Source: Isoetes taiwanensis (taxonomy: Eukaryota; Streptophyta; Lycopodiopsida; Isoetales; Isoetaceae). From it: 64,000 nucleotides of DNA. A program made the translations under genes and the position numbers. The stretch lies in the NCBI GenBank assembly GCA_021234155.1, contig JAJEKV010000815.1:1-64000 (forward strand), written 5' to 3'. Under the pieces are notes generated by a model. The model made no database searches. It was not told the origin of the DNA and worked only from the letters and a program-made list of their open reading frames with translations. This document shows positions 47,047 to 58,829 of the stretch, in pieces (position 1 is the stretch's first letter; every line of letters begins with the position of its first letter).

Positions 47047-47131
47047 ACAATAGGATTGACTACAAGCGAAACGCAAGGTGCCCAGAAGCCTCAACATACG
47101 ATCTGGGTCGTAGGATCGATGAATCTGACGA
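47047..47131 (+). repeat. 3' fragment of the SINE-like repeat
   Basis: This 85-bp piece matches the end of copies 1 and 2 (GACTATAAnCGAAACG, GTGCCCAGA, CAACATACGATCTGGGTCGTAGGATCGA-type block). It lacks the A and B boxes, so it is a truncated copy. Confidence 0.6.
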
Positions 47132-47399
47132 CTGTTGTATTAATCTATGTTTACAGATATATACAAATGAATATCGTCGATTTGCCTTAGTTATAGGCCA
47201 ACATTGACCTTAATTCATTTGAATGGCTGTGGCTTCAAAATCTGTCGCCTAAACCTCCCCAAACATACAACAAGTTTAATTACAAGTAACCATTAACTTT
47301 CAATGGTCACAATTCATGTCACTTCCAACCTTAGATTTAGTTCCACAACAAATATATGATGAATTATTTCCAATATTCTATCATTCCTTCTTCAGTACA

Positions 47400-49600
47400 T
47401 ATTTGTAGTCCTGTAATGTTTAGACCTTTTCTGAACTGAGTAAGAATCTTCTGCAAGACCCTTTGTAAATATGTCAGCAACCTGTTCTGTGTTATGAATA
47501 TACATTATTTGAATGTATCCCTTCTGAGTTAGCTCCCTGATAAAATGAATGTTGAGCTCTATGTATTTGGTCCTCTCATGATGAACTGGGTTTTTGACAA
47601 TTGCAATGCAGCTCTCCTGTCACTCAATATTTACAATTTAGTTCACTCATTAACCTTCTAAGCCAAGCTATCTCCTTATAGCAACTAATGAGGAAGCAAC
47701 ATATTCAGTTTCTGTTGTTGACATGGTTATTGCACTTTGTCTTTTACTTCTCCAAGTGATAGGACCTCCCCTCCTAATAATATGACATAACCAAAAGGGG
47801 ACTTTCTACAACTCTGATCTCTTGCCCAGTCAGCATCACTGTATACTTGTAGACATAGATTGTTTGAATTAAATGTTACGCCATAGTCCTTTGTGCCTTT
47901 CATATATCTGAGAACCCTTTTTCCAGCTATCCAATGAAGCTTACTTGGGTTGTGATTCCTCCTGCTAAGTATGTTGACAACATATGCTATATCAAGACGT
48001 GTATTATTTGCTAAATGTGACAGGCAACCAGTTAATGCACTGAATGTCATTTCCTCCATGTCCTTCATTTCTTTTTTTGACAGTTTCACATCTATTGTTT
48101 ATTTGTGCCTTGGCACAAGTGTTTTAACTAGATGTGTATTTTCAAGATTAATTTCGGCATTTTTGATATGCCTGCTTTGTTTTAGTTGTAGAGTTCTCTT
48201 TTTCATGTTCCTAATAACTTCAATGTCTAGAAATTGCTATAGGTTACCTAGGTCTACCTCGCTTTAAGTACTTCTTTGCAGTGATTTTATAATCTTAACA
48301 CTATTGGCAGCCATGATACAATCGTCCATATAAAGAGTAACAATGCAGTACTCATCTCCAACTTGATACCTATACAAATTTCCATCATTTTTTAGTTTCT
48401 CAAAACCTTGTTCCCTAAGAAATTGATCTATGCAATTGTACCACTCCCCAGGGGCTTGTTTAAGCCCATACACAACTTTATTTAACTTCCATACCATGTT
48501 CTCTTCTTCTTCAAATCCATGAAGTTGTTTCAAATATATTGTCTCCTCTAATTTTATGAATATTGTCTTGACATCCATATGATGTAACTCAAGGTCAAGT
48601 GCATTTGCCAAGCTCACTAATACTCTACGGCTAGTTAGTTTGATAATGGGTAAATACGTCTTTACCCTTTTTTTTTTTTTGTAAAGCCTTCTTTCCTACT
48701 TCTGCATCTGTTTTTATTTTGAACAACTATTTACTCCCTATGATATTTTGTCCTATAGAATGTTCAACAAGATCGTATGTTCCGGTATCTTCAAATGATT
48801 CTTATTCTTCATTCAAAGCTTCCAACCATTTTTTTCTGTCATGTGATTCCAGAGCCTCCTCCACAGTTTTAGGAATACTCTGTTCTGCCATAGTTATTTA
48901 CATCGTGTAGCGTCTTCAATCAATTTTTCTATTTGAGTTTTCCTCTTCCTTTCAATAATTGCTTCTGGGTTTACTATTTGATCCTGGTCGTTGTCTGTGT
49001 CCATATCATTTTCATGTGAAGTATCTATGTCACTATCATATTCTCCATTGTCATTGTTGAGTCCAAGACTGCCTCCTTTTTTTTATTCTTCACAACTACT
49101 GTATTTTTCATTGTATCAGCTCCGTTTGACTTTCTATCTCTATACAGAGTACCTTCATTGAATACCACATCCCTACTAATGATTATTTGTTTGTTGAAGG
49201 CATTAAATAATATGTATGCCTTTGCTTCCCCCCATCATAACCTATGATGTAACTCATCTCTGCTTTGTTGTCTAGCTTCTTTCTTATTTCATAGGGCACA
49301 TGAAGATAGGCGAACCTATATGTTTTAAACATGTCAAACTCTAAATTACCATGAGCATTTGAGCACAAGTTTAATGGCACATTACCTTTAGAGCAATAGT
49401 TGGAAGTCTGTTTTGAATAAATATGACAGTTCTCAAAGCCTCCTCCCAAAGATAGTTTGGAAGACCACTATGCTTGTTCATTGATCTAACAACATCCATT
49501 ATGGTCCTGTTTTTCCTTTCTGCAACTTCATTCTAATGCCATTAGTAATACAATACAACTTAAACTTAGTTGATAAGTACCACAGCACGGTTAGACCTTA
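47400..49600 (-). pseudogene. Degenerate Ty1/copia pol (integrase end, RT, RNase H)
   Basis: Order on the - strand is copia-like. Integrase end at 49183-49449: RFAYLHVPYEIRKKLDNKA, then YIIGYDGG. Reverse transcriptase at 48264-48617: ELHHMDVKTIF, IYLKQLHGFEE, KVVYGLKQAPGEWY and the catalytic YMDDCI. RT/RNase H link at 47727-48089: LTGCLSHLANNTRLDIAYVV, VLRYMKGTKDYGV and YSDADWARDQ. Remnants of the RNase H end reach about 47400. Stops, a T-run at 48669 and frame changes break it. No LTRs were found flanking it. Confidence 0.85.
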
Positions 49601-49639
49601 TGCATTTAGCTTTTTTCCTGTTTCTTTTTCTACCTCTGT

Positions 49640-50420
49640 CACGGGACAAGAATGTTTTAGGCCACAAAGTCCACCATGGATCACTTCTCACCCCTGGAGC
49701 GGCCATGGACTTAGTAAAAAAGATGAAGAAACCACTTTTTGCAATCTTTATGGATCTCACTAAAGCTTTCGACACAAGGAGAAGGGGGAGTCTAGGGAAT
49801 AGGATGGAGAGGATAGCGGTGCCTCCGTGATACCAACAAGTAGTAGCGCAACTATCATCCCCTTTTTCTAAGATATATGAAGAGAAGATAAAGAGCAGCA
49901 TGGGTGCAAATAGGGTTGTTTCTTTTTCCAACCTTGTTCAGAATATTCATAGATGAGTTGGAAGCATGGATTGCAGACATCGAGGGTAGTGGAACACAAA
50001 TCTATGGGTACATGGTAGCTCTGCTTTTGTGCGTGGATGACGGAGTACTGCTCTCCAGGAATGAACGAGATGCTAAAAGCACCTAGATGTGTTAGCCTCA
50101 TTTGTGACAAGATGCAAATGATTATGAACTTGAGTAAAACAAAGGTCTTGCTAATTGGCAATCGCTCAACAGATTTCACATTCATTTTTTAGAATGAGAA
50201 GGCAGAAGTCACCATGGAGTATAAATTTCTAGGTCTAATTGCACATAAAAACTACAAATGGAATAGAGCAATTGAGCACAGAATAGACAGTGGGCTAAAA
50301 ACCCTTTTTTCAATGAAAAACAGATGTAAAAAGGCAAAAATTGTAGATTTTGGGCTCAGAAAAATGTTGTATAAAGTCCTTGTTTAGGTCGCGCTGTTGT
50401 AAGGGTGTGAAATTTAGGAA
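49640..50420 (+). pseudogene. LINE reverse transcriptase fragment, + strand
   Basis: In shifting frames: PLFAIFMDLTKAFDT (49733-49777, RT motif with the first Asp), LGNRMERIAVPP, then FPTLFRIFIDELEAWIA at about 49925-49980, a degraded active site LLLCVDDGVLLSR (50018-50056, YADD read as CVDD), then a thumb segment MEYKFLGLIAHKNY (50215-50256). Same family as the - strand copy at 39.2 kb. Decayed and truncated on both sides. Confidence 0.75.
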
Positions 50421-52780
50421 CCAGACTTATTTCTTAATATGTGAAAGCGGTTGGAAAAAATTAAAAGAAATTTCTTATAACATATACTAGAATTGCATGA
50501 GAGATTTTTTGTGTTGATCAACCCATATGGGCCCCTCAAACACCTGTACACTTTAAGGAATAAATCTATATAACAATTATGAAAATTTAAATGTTGAGAG
50601 TTGGATTGTAAAGTTAACTCGAACTTCTACCACCATATTCAATGGCTGGGTCAAATTCCTTAATATAGTCGCAACTTAAAGTACCATTATTTTTTACATT
50701 CTATCGTCTCGTGAAACTCCAACATCCAACAAAGAACATGATAAAAATATCATTTTTAAATGAAAATAGACATTAAGTATTATTCGTTTCTCAATTTTCA
50801 TGTGTTTTATTAAAAAACTGAAGTAGTTTTGAATTATCACAATTACGAACCCAATCGGGTCTTATACAAAATTTCCTAACATAGGCTTCTAATCATCATA
50901 TCTTATCCATAATATTTAAAGTGGAATAGAAATTTCAAGGAATTCATATTAAGCTTAATGCTAAGTGTAATTCATTTTTCATGTGATTTCTTCAAAAGAT
51001 GAAGTAGCTATGAATATTCAAAAATTTAGCATTTGCAAGATCCATGCGGGTCCTTAAAATATTTCTGAAACCCAGATTTCTAGAAACTATTTCTTAAAAA
51101 TTACACCATAATCTCTTCCGGGAATACTTATGAAATATCCATAATCTCAAACTTTTTATTTTGGTGTGTTATAAGAGATCATGTTTTTTTTGGTTTGAAA
51201 AAAGAAATAAAAATTAAAAAAATATTGTCAAGTTCATAAATAACACATAAACCATCAAATATAACACAATTTCGATACAAAACACGACCACGATAAAAAC
51301 ATCATTTCTTCAAAAAGTACAAATATTAGGTATGTATCTTGATAATGTGGGTCAAATTATATACCAATAGAAAGCTCTCTATATAAGCTTTCCAACGAGC
51401 CCAAGATCATCTGAATTTGACCTCTATAGCTCAAGTTATGAGCACAAAAACAATTGGCATTCTCTCTATCCTATCCTATTCTATTCTATTCTATTCTATT
51501 CTATTCTATTCTATTCTATTCTATTCTATTCTATTGCTACTCTTCTTCCGTGGACGTTAAAATATACTTCCTTCCTTCCTTCCTTCTATTTTTAGTGGCT
51601 TAGATATTACATACAATGGTTTGGTAAAAAAAAGCTCTCATAACAAGGTGCTGCGCACGACGGGTTGCCCTTCGGTGGCCCGAAAGTGTGTTCTCATGTT
51701 TCGTCTTTTTGTGTCAGATAAGCAGATTTGAGTGACTAGTTTTCAGCACGGTATTTCGTATCAGATCCCTTTGAAATTGCACAATCAAACAAGCAAATTC
51801 AACAAACATTAACTAGTCCACAAGTATTAATACAAATCTGAACTCTCTACTTGCTAAGGAAATGAGAATCAACAAAAACTATGGTACCTAGAAGTTATGA
51901 CTCTGTACTTTATAAAGCAAGCAAACTCTAATATATCCACAAAGCTAGACTCTTAAAAGATAAGTGCAACAGGCTAATATCTAAACAAGAGGAAAAATAA
52001 TATTGGATCTAAAATGCTTCCAAAGATAGCCTTCCATTTAGTAAACCTTAAACTCCACCACTTAACACATCTTGCATTGGAAAAAATCTGCAAGCTTTGT
52101 GTTCACCACTTTTATTTATCATTATTACCACTACGGGTTTATCTAATGCACCATAGACCATGAAATTTTAAAGTGGTATAAAAAAATTATGTTTTAATCT
52201 AAATGAACGAAATGTGTTAAGAAAAAATTAATCTTCATATCTTCCTAATTCTAATGTTCCCATCATTGTAGCATGAGTAAAATCATCCATGTATAGATGT
52301 GGGTTGCCTTATAGCTTTCAAATATACCTTTAGCTTCCCTAAAGTATGACCCAAAAGGGCAACATGCGCATACAATGATATAGATATATGTCTATGCTAT
52401 GGCATTTTAGCATTGCACTAAGGATTGCAGTGAGCAAGATATTTCGCCCGATCTTGTCATAGTGCTGCATACTCTAGAGGCAAATTACAGCCATGCCAAG
52501 ATCGTCATCACCCAAGGCACATCCTGTTATCATTTTAAGCCATAATGCCACGTCCCTTCAGGTGGCTTATCAAAGACTGCACGAGTCTCCTCCATGTTTT
52601 CATGCCTTGCAAACATATTATTTTTGGTTTCGCAACAAGTTCACGCATGCACCTGGAAAGAAGCACGTTAGGGTGTGCCTTAAATAGTATTATTTGGGGA
52701 CTAAGAAACTACACAAAATGATATCCAACGTCGAGTACTTTCGGGACTTTTTTTTTTCCTTTTTTTGAGTTTTCTTTTTC
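50421..52780. other. Intergenic, AT-rich, with microsatellite
   Basis: No gene recognised. It contains the CTATT array listed separately, a LINE-type terminus CCGTGGACGTTAAAATATA at 51548-51566 followed by a CTTC array, and a piece at 51383-51435 (AGCTTTCCAACGAG, CAAGTTATGAGCAC) similar to 63255-63315, of a type common in plant LTR elements. Confidence 0.5.
51466..51535. repeat. Pentanucleotide microsatellite (CTATT)n
   Basis: About 14 units; the first two are CTATC and the rest are perfect CTATT. It is the longest simple repeat in the window. The same pentamer forms the tail of LINE-like ends at 23.3 and 42.0 kb. Confidence 0.9.
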
Positions 52781-52959
52781 CTTTCTCGTTGGCGGCAAGG
52801 ATTCAAATGGTTCCGCTTAGGCAAGCCGCTCAACATTGGATCGTTAGATGGAAGCTCACTCAATACCGGATCGTCATAAGCCAGTTATTTCGAATGCTGT
52901 ACCATCTTCTCCACCAGCATCTGCCTTCAGCATCTGCCTGAAGGTCTTGAGCGCTTCTT

Positions 52960-53235
52960 TGAAATTCGAAGTTGTCTATATGCTGCAATAATAACAGTCC
53001 AAGAAATGACATCTATCTCATGCATCGTATCAAAGATCATCTCTGCATCTTTAATGCATTCACATTTCCCATATAAATTTATAAGCACATTTTCTCACAA
53101 GCAATTTTAATGGCAACTCTTTTTATGAGGATAATTTCATGGGCAATTTTAGCAGCGTCAATACTGTCTGGAAAAGAACATGCTTCTAGTAATGTGATGA
53201 TATGAAGATTGAAGGTGCTTTTCAACTGCATTCTA
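52960..53235 (-). pseudogene. PPR protein relic
   Basis: On the - strand one frame reads NVLINLYGKCECIKDAEMIF followed by DTMHEIDVISWTVIIAAYRQ, matching consecutive pentatricopeptide repeats of the PLS class (the typical ALI.MY.KCG....A..VF and RDVVSW..MI..Y pattern). A frameshift near 53100 separates the preceding segment, which still reads LLEACSFPDSIDAAKIAHE. PPR proteins bind organelle RNA and serve in editing and processing. Only about two repeats remain, so this is a dead fragment. Confidence 0.65.
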
Positions 53236-55400
53236 GGAAGTTTCTGACTGGTTATTTGTATTCTTTGTCACTGATGTTTTGTTTACCGGTTCTTTTCAAG
53301 TATAACTAATATCAAATAGTTTGTTTTCAGAGAATTCTTGTGTAATTTTTGGCGACATTAGCATTGCATTATTTTGAAACATCTATGTGAAGGGTGTCAT
53401 CAATATACAGGTTTGTCTTTGTATAAGGTTTTTCATTCCTCTTTTATTTGGTTTATGTCAGTAAAATGACTTGACTGTAATATGTGGCCAAACTATGGAC
53501 AGCCATGCAAGAACGGTGTGCAGTATATAGGGTCTAAATGAACCTAGTACCCTAAGAAACCTGATGGGAGAACTGTCCTTTTTATACAGATCTTGTTAAT
53601 CACATCCAACTTTGCCATCATTTTGATGTTCTTTAAAGCTGGTTTCGTTGGATATTAAGGACTCCTTGGTTTGTGTCCAATCTTAAGGACTCCTTACGCA
53701 TTTGAGTTGGCGTATTGCTGATGGGTAGCCTTCTTAAACAAGGCCACCAAACATGATTAATATACGTGCTTCCTGGCAACCAACAACTATGTTGTGCCTG
53801 AAGATGATGGACCTTCTCTTGCCCCAGTTTTCTCATGGATATGCAAGACTAAGAAAGCAAAATATATCATGTGAAGAACATGAGTTTGTTGCCCAAGCAT
53901 GACTCCCCTGTTTTCTTGACTGTCTTCTTTTGATGGAGCGAGTTCTCCAATCCGGAAAAATAATATCCTAGAATTTTTGTTAAGGGTGATTTAGGGCCAG
54001 CAATTACTTATTGCAACCACACACATTGTAATGCGTATCTTGCTGCTTGTGTCTTGTCTGGTTTCATAGAGACCCAAGACAATGATGTCTTTTCTTTAAC
54101 GTATTTTCTTTAGCGTCGAAGCACATTTGACGCGCTTATATGGCAATCTGGATGCAGGATCATATGTTGGATCTTAATGGATTGTTTATAGCTACTTTGT
54201 ACATGTATCTTGATTTAGTGCCAATCATGTAAATACTTATTTTTATATTCCACAACTATGCAGATATGCCACTTGAATCTTTATATTTCAAATTGCTATT
54301 TAAACATGGGAATATGTTGGCATGCACGGCGTGAGGCTTCTGTCTTTGACCTGGTAGTCTGGTAAGAGCACTCAAATACCTCAGCTAGCATGGCGTGCAT
54401 ATTTATAGCTATCTCATTCATTTACTTTTGCTTTCCGAATTGGTTTTGGAATTGCCTCTTTTCAAACTGCTTCAAAACTTATTGTGGATATCTGCAAAAA
54501 TGACAGACCTTGACATGTGCCTATAAGATCAGCAATGGTCTTTTTCATTGCCCATCCTAGATTCATTCGTTTGCAAAGGATTCCAAGGCCCCAATCTCTA
54601 GAGGAAGGTCTAGTACAAAAAGGAAAGTGTACCAGCCAATTTCTGGCCTCAAAAGTCACAAATTAACAATCTGAATGCAAAGGAAAAACTGGGCATACTG
54701 ATGGTGTTATACAGATCCAAATGTGACTTGATTGACCTCTATAACTCTGATCGCATAGAAGATTAGGAGAAAATGGCCACAGAAGTGTACGATACAGATA
54801 TGCATGGTCACATGTTAGACAACTTTAAATGGTCAGATTCTTAGGAAAGGGAAGCAGTGGCTTCATGGCCTAGGAAAGCATTCTATAGACCATGTTCCCA
54901 GCGCCCAATTGAAGGTTTCAACAGTCAAGCATCATCCAAGTTCATAAAGCTGTCATGCTTTTTGCTGTTCCATCAACAATGTCAGCCTCAAATCTTCCCC
55001 ATTGTTTTTCCTTATTTCCCATAACATGCGGATGTGATGATGCACTTCCTTTCCAGCGCCTATGCTTCTGAAAATCATTTCAATCCTTGTTCAGTTTTAT
55101 TTATGCCCTTGTGGTCTTTTGTCTGTTGCAAAGACATCACGTGCATCACATGATGCAATATTTTTGTTGCTCAACTATTTCTTTTGTAGAATCTTTAAAG
55201 GCTTTGGTTGTACCTCTTGCTAGAAGTACACGATGCACCTAATTTACAGTTGAAGTTCGTTTAGCAGTGCATTCTAGTCTCTATGTTTAAACTGATTGCT
55301 TATTGTGTTGTGCGGGTAATAAAGCTAATGTGCTAGGCATGAAAGGAGCCAATTGTATGCATGAAACAAAAGGTTGCCGTCAATATATCAATCGCTTGTA
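53236..55400. other. Intergenic stretch upstream of the transposase-like gene
   Basis: AT-rich with no recognised gene. Open frames at 53633-53836 and 54462-54659 (- strand) are unsupported. It may contain the 5' end of the transposon carrying the next gene, but I could not find a terminal inverted repeat by eye. Confidence 0.45.
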
Positions 55401-55406
55401 AATAAG

Positions 55407-58400
55407 ATGGTGCACTTTTTCCAACAAGAAGCAGGCCATTTGGATGAAGAAACGCAACAAGAGATTTTATGTAAGTTTGCGCGTCATCCATCAATGTCAG
55501 CAGCATATAATTCTGAGAGGCTTGCCGGAGGTGAAAGCTTATTAGAAGTCATGACAAATTTGAGAAGCTCCTTACAGATGGTGAAGGGTAGTCACAGTCA
55601 TGATCAACTTGCAGCTAAGAACGCTGTTTTATCTATGGTAGTATCAAGTCCAGGTCCAGATGCAACAAAAAAGAAGATGAAGAACAAGAAAGCCACAGCG
55701 AAATTACTAGGTATACACAAGAGAAATTTTAAAAAGGCTTATGAGAGAAAGACAAGAATTATCACTGAGGATGGGTTGTGGGCTGATGGTTCAAGGCAAC
55801 TACGCAGTAATAGATTGTCCAAAGAGGTTGTAGACATGATTGAAGCATTTTGGGCTGAGAATACTCGGGTGTCACCAAACAAGAAGGACGTGCGCAGGAA
55901 AAAGCTATGGAAAGGCAAAGACAATTTCATCACACATCCGACACACTATCTTGAGATCCCGCAGGTACATAAAATTCCTATAGTATCGCAGAATGCATCT
56001 TGAGTTCCTACTTTGTATTGAGTTTGTATTGAGTTTTTACATTCTTAGTCAATAATTACCCAAAGTACTAAAATTGTACTTAAATTACTCAAAGTAATTG
56101 AAAGGAGTTTCTAAATAGTATCATATTAAGTACCCAAAGTAATCTTTGTTAGCTCAAGGAATGAAAGTATATAAAGTACATGAAATCTTACAATGGGTAC
56201 ATGAGGTTACTTTGAAGAGCTCAAAGTACATAAGATACGTTTGACAATATCAAAGTACTTTGAGGACAAAAGGTATTTTGTGAATATTCAAGGGAATACC
56301 AAGAACTTTTATTCTATTACTAAAAGTTTTGTACTGCTTTGTCCAGACCTAAAGAGCTCCAAAAGGGGTAGATTTAGGACCATAGGGGAAATCGCCTTGC
56401 TTGTAAACCCACCAAAAGATGAATGTTCTGATTTGGAGATCAGGGAATGTCCTGACAGCGAATGCAATCACTTGAAACAAGTACATGACAATCTGACATC
56501 AGATGACCAAGAGATTGAACCAATAAACCCGTCCTTGACATTACAGATGTTCTCACGGGTTCCAGTAGTCATGCAAGCCTTGTTTGTATATTATCTGTCT
56601 TCAAATAACTTGGGTGGCAAGGACTTTGATTTCTTGGGCCGGAAATATAACAAAGAGAAGTGTGTTTTGTACAAAACTGGCCAGTTTAGAAGAAAGGTCT
56701 GCAAGTCTGTTGAAGTAGGAGCAGTAAAGCCTTGACTTTATTTGTGGCTGCTCCTGCACGTGACATTTCACAGGAGCCAATTACTGATTTTGTATGTATA
56801 TAGACGCCAATAAAATTCGTGTTTTGTAAATTTTGAGATGGCTGTCCAAGATTGGAGTGGTCAGGATCATTATCTTAAAGGCTTAATAATTTTGTAGCCA
56901 TATAGGTTTAGATTTATTTGCGTAGACTTGAATAATATTTGTATCATTGCAGGTTGAAATGTTTCTGCAATTTAAGGAGGCGTATCCTAACGCATGTGTT
57001 GTGGCCAAAGATTGTTTGAAAAATGCAGGCCCTTCTATGTGAAGAAGCTGAAAGAGCGCAACACCTGTTGTTGTGTTCGTCACGTGCAATTGGATCTGTT
57101 GAGACTGTCATTAAATTCTATGAGGGAAACTTCAGCAATTCATAAAAATTGCAGGTGTGATTGCACTGTTTGCGAGTGGAAAGAAGGGATGCAAACTTGT
57201 TTGGCAGCAAAGAAAACATTTTCTCATCTTCATGAGTTATGGGAGATGGTCGTGTGTCCAAAAGCTGATGGGGCTGAATGGCATAATCAGAGTTGCCTAC
57301 TTCGAACATGCACTCAGTGTGGTGTAGACAAGATCAAATTCTGCCCAAAGGAGTTAGAAGAGGCTGGGCCTTCCGTGGATTGGAAAGTCTATCAGGACGT
57401 GAAAAATGGTAAGGATAAGGATAAAGACGGTCGTCCGAAGAGTAGAAAACAACTTGTTTCGAAGAGGACACCACTAGCAGAATTGATAAGGTTCTTCCGT
57501 CAACATGTTAAAGACTTTGTCACTCACAACTTTACCGCACGTTGGGAAGACAAACAATTTAGAGAGTGTGTGAAGAACTTTCCACCTGGGGTTATTGTTT
57601 CTGTAATTGATTACGCTGAAAATTATACGTTTAAACCGCAGAATGAGATCCAAAGTGAGTATTTTCACAGCCAACAAGTTACTATACTAGTTCATATTAC
57701 CTATCGTCGTGTTACATTGTCTGATGAACCTATAAGAGAATATCACTTTTACATTTCGGATGACAAGGAGCATGATACATTGTTTGTCCAACATTGTTTC
57801 ATGTTGTATCATGAATGGGCCCAAAAGCAAGGATATGAGATGAATGAACATTGGGTTTGGTCAGATGGGGCAGCAGCTCATTTCAAGGCCGCTCGTCCAT
57901 TTTATTTTGTTGGTCGATATTTTACTAACACGATAGTTCCTATGCAGTGGAATTATTTTTGTTCTGGCCATGGAAAAGGGGAACACGATGGTCAAGGGGC
58001 TAAGGTTAAATATAAGATAGAGCATGAGCAATTAAAGGTTGGTAACAATATTGAACCCAATGCTCATGCTGTTGCCCTTTGGCTTACAGATGACTTTTCT
58101 ATGGGCGCAGCCGCAACATGTCCCAGTCACACAAGAGATGTCAGAAGGTATTTTTGGGAAGTTAAAATTGATGATGTTAATCGTAGAGAAGCTTGGGACT
58201 GTAAAAGAGTGGAAGGCACTCGAAAGATTCATAGCATTCGTGGTATAAACAAGGAAGACCCGACTAGGATGATGACTAGACAATTTGCATGCTTTTGTAC
58301 ATTTTGCATGTATGGTGAAATACACCAATGTGAGAATATAAAACAAATAGGTAGCTGGACTGCATGTGTTTTGGAGCCCTTGCATGGAAGGAGTGGGTAC

Positions 58401-58829
58401 AATTTACGTGAGCACATTGAAGATATTGACGATCATATTCCCCTTGCTGATCTTGTATGTGCTGGAACAATATTTGCAGTTGAGGCCCCAGATGATAATG
58501 AAGAAGGTGACGTCTTCTGGCTGGTGCTATGCTCAGTGCCAAAACATGCTCTGAAAGAAGACATGGTTGATTCACATGGAAATAGATTTGCAAAAGGTGA
58601 TGAGGTGCTTGAGGGTAAGTATTACAAAAAATATGAGGGCAATCGAGATACTAATTCAGGGACAACTAGTTACACTTTTGGTGGAAAGGGTAGCGATGCC
58701 ATTGTCTGGACCGAACAAGTTATCCACATTGTTGCGGATATGCCCCAGGGTCACCAAGTTAAGGGGAACAGAACTGTGCACTTGCTTGGAGCAGCGGATG
58801 AAGAGAAAATTTTGGAAAAACTTGTTTAA
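55407..58829 (+). CDS. Transposase-like protein with Cys-rich segments and candidate D/D/E triad
   Basis: Exon 1 (55407-55964) starts at the first ATG of its open frame (MVHFFQQEAGH) and includes a helix-turn-helix-like TAKLLGIHKRNFKKAYERK. It ends CCGCAG|GTACAT in phase 0. Exon 2 starts at 56953 after TTGCAG and runs to the stop at 58827-58829. Near 57025 the reading frame shifts by one base (AATGCAGGCCC looks like a lost base), so this copy is probably damaged. In the main 611-codon frame are TCCC (residues 24-27), CRCDCTVC (53-60) and CLLRTCTQC (101-109), then VIDYAENY (Asp 206), WSDGAAAHFK (Asp 291) and GHGKGEHDGQGAKVK (Glu 330), candidate catalytic residues of an RNase H-fold transposase. 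I know this SDG...GHGKG pattern from uncharacterised eukaryotic transposase-like proteins, but not a named superfamily. Confidence 0.65.
56241..56735 (+). CDS. 164-codon open frame inside the transposase-like intron
   Basis: The frame is open without stops for 164 codons between the two transposase-like exons, in the same register as both, and ends 218 bp before the exon 2 acceptor. The product is mixed in composition with Cys pairs (ECSDLEIRECPDSEC) and no recognised domain. It could be an alternative exon, a retained exon of an ancestral gene, or chance. The region just upstream is rich in CAAAGTA motifs. Confidence 0.25.
   Translation: MTISKYFEDKRYFVNIQGNTKNFYSITKSFVLLCPDLKSSKRGRFRTIGEIALLVNPPKDECSDLEIRECPDSECNHLKQVHDNLTSDDQEIEPINPSLTLQMFSRVPVVMQALFVYYLSSNNLGGKDFDFLGRKYNKEKCVLYKTGQFRRKVCKSVEVGAVKP

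Noticed and set aside
51466-51535. CTATT array as telomeric repeat
   Set aside because: Plant telomeres are usually TTTAGGG; this pentamer also appears at LINE-like ends.
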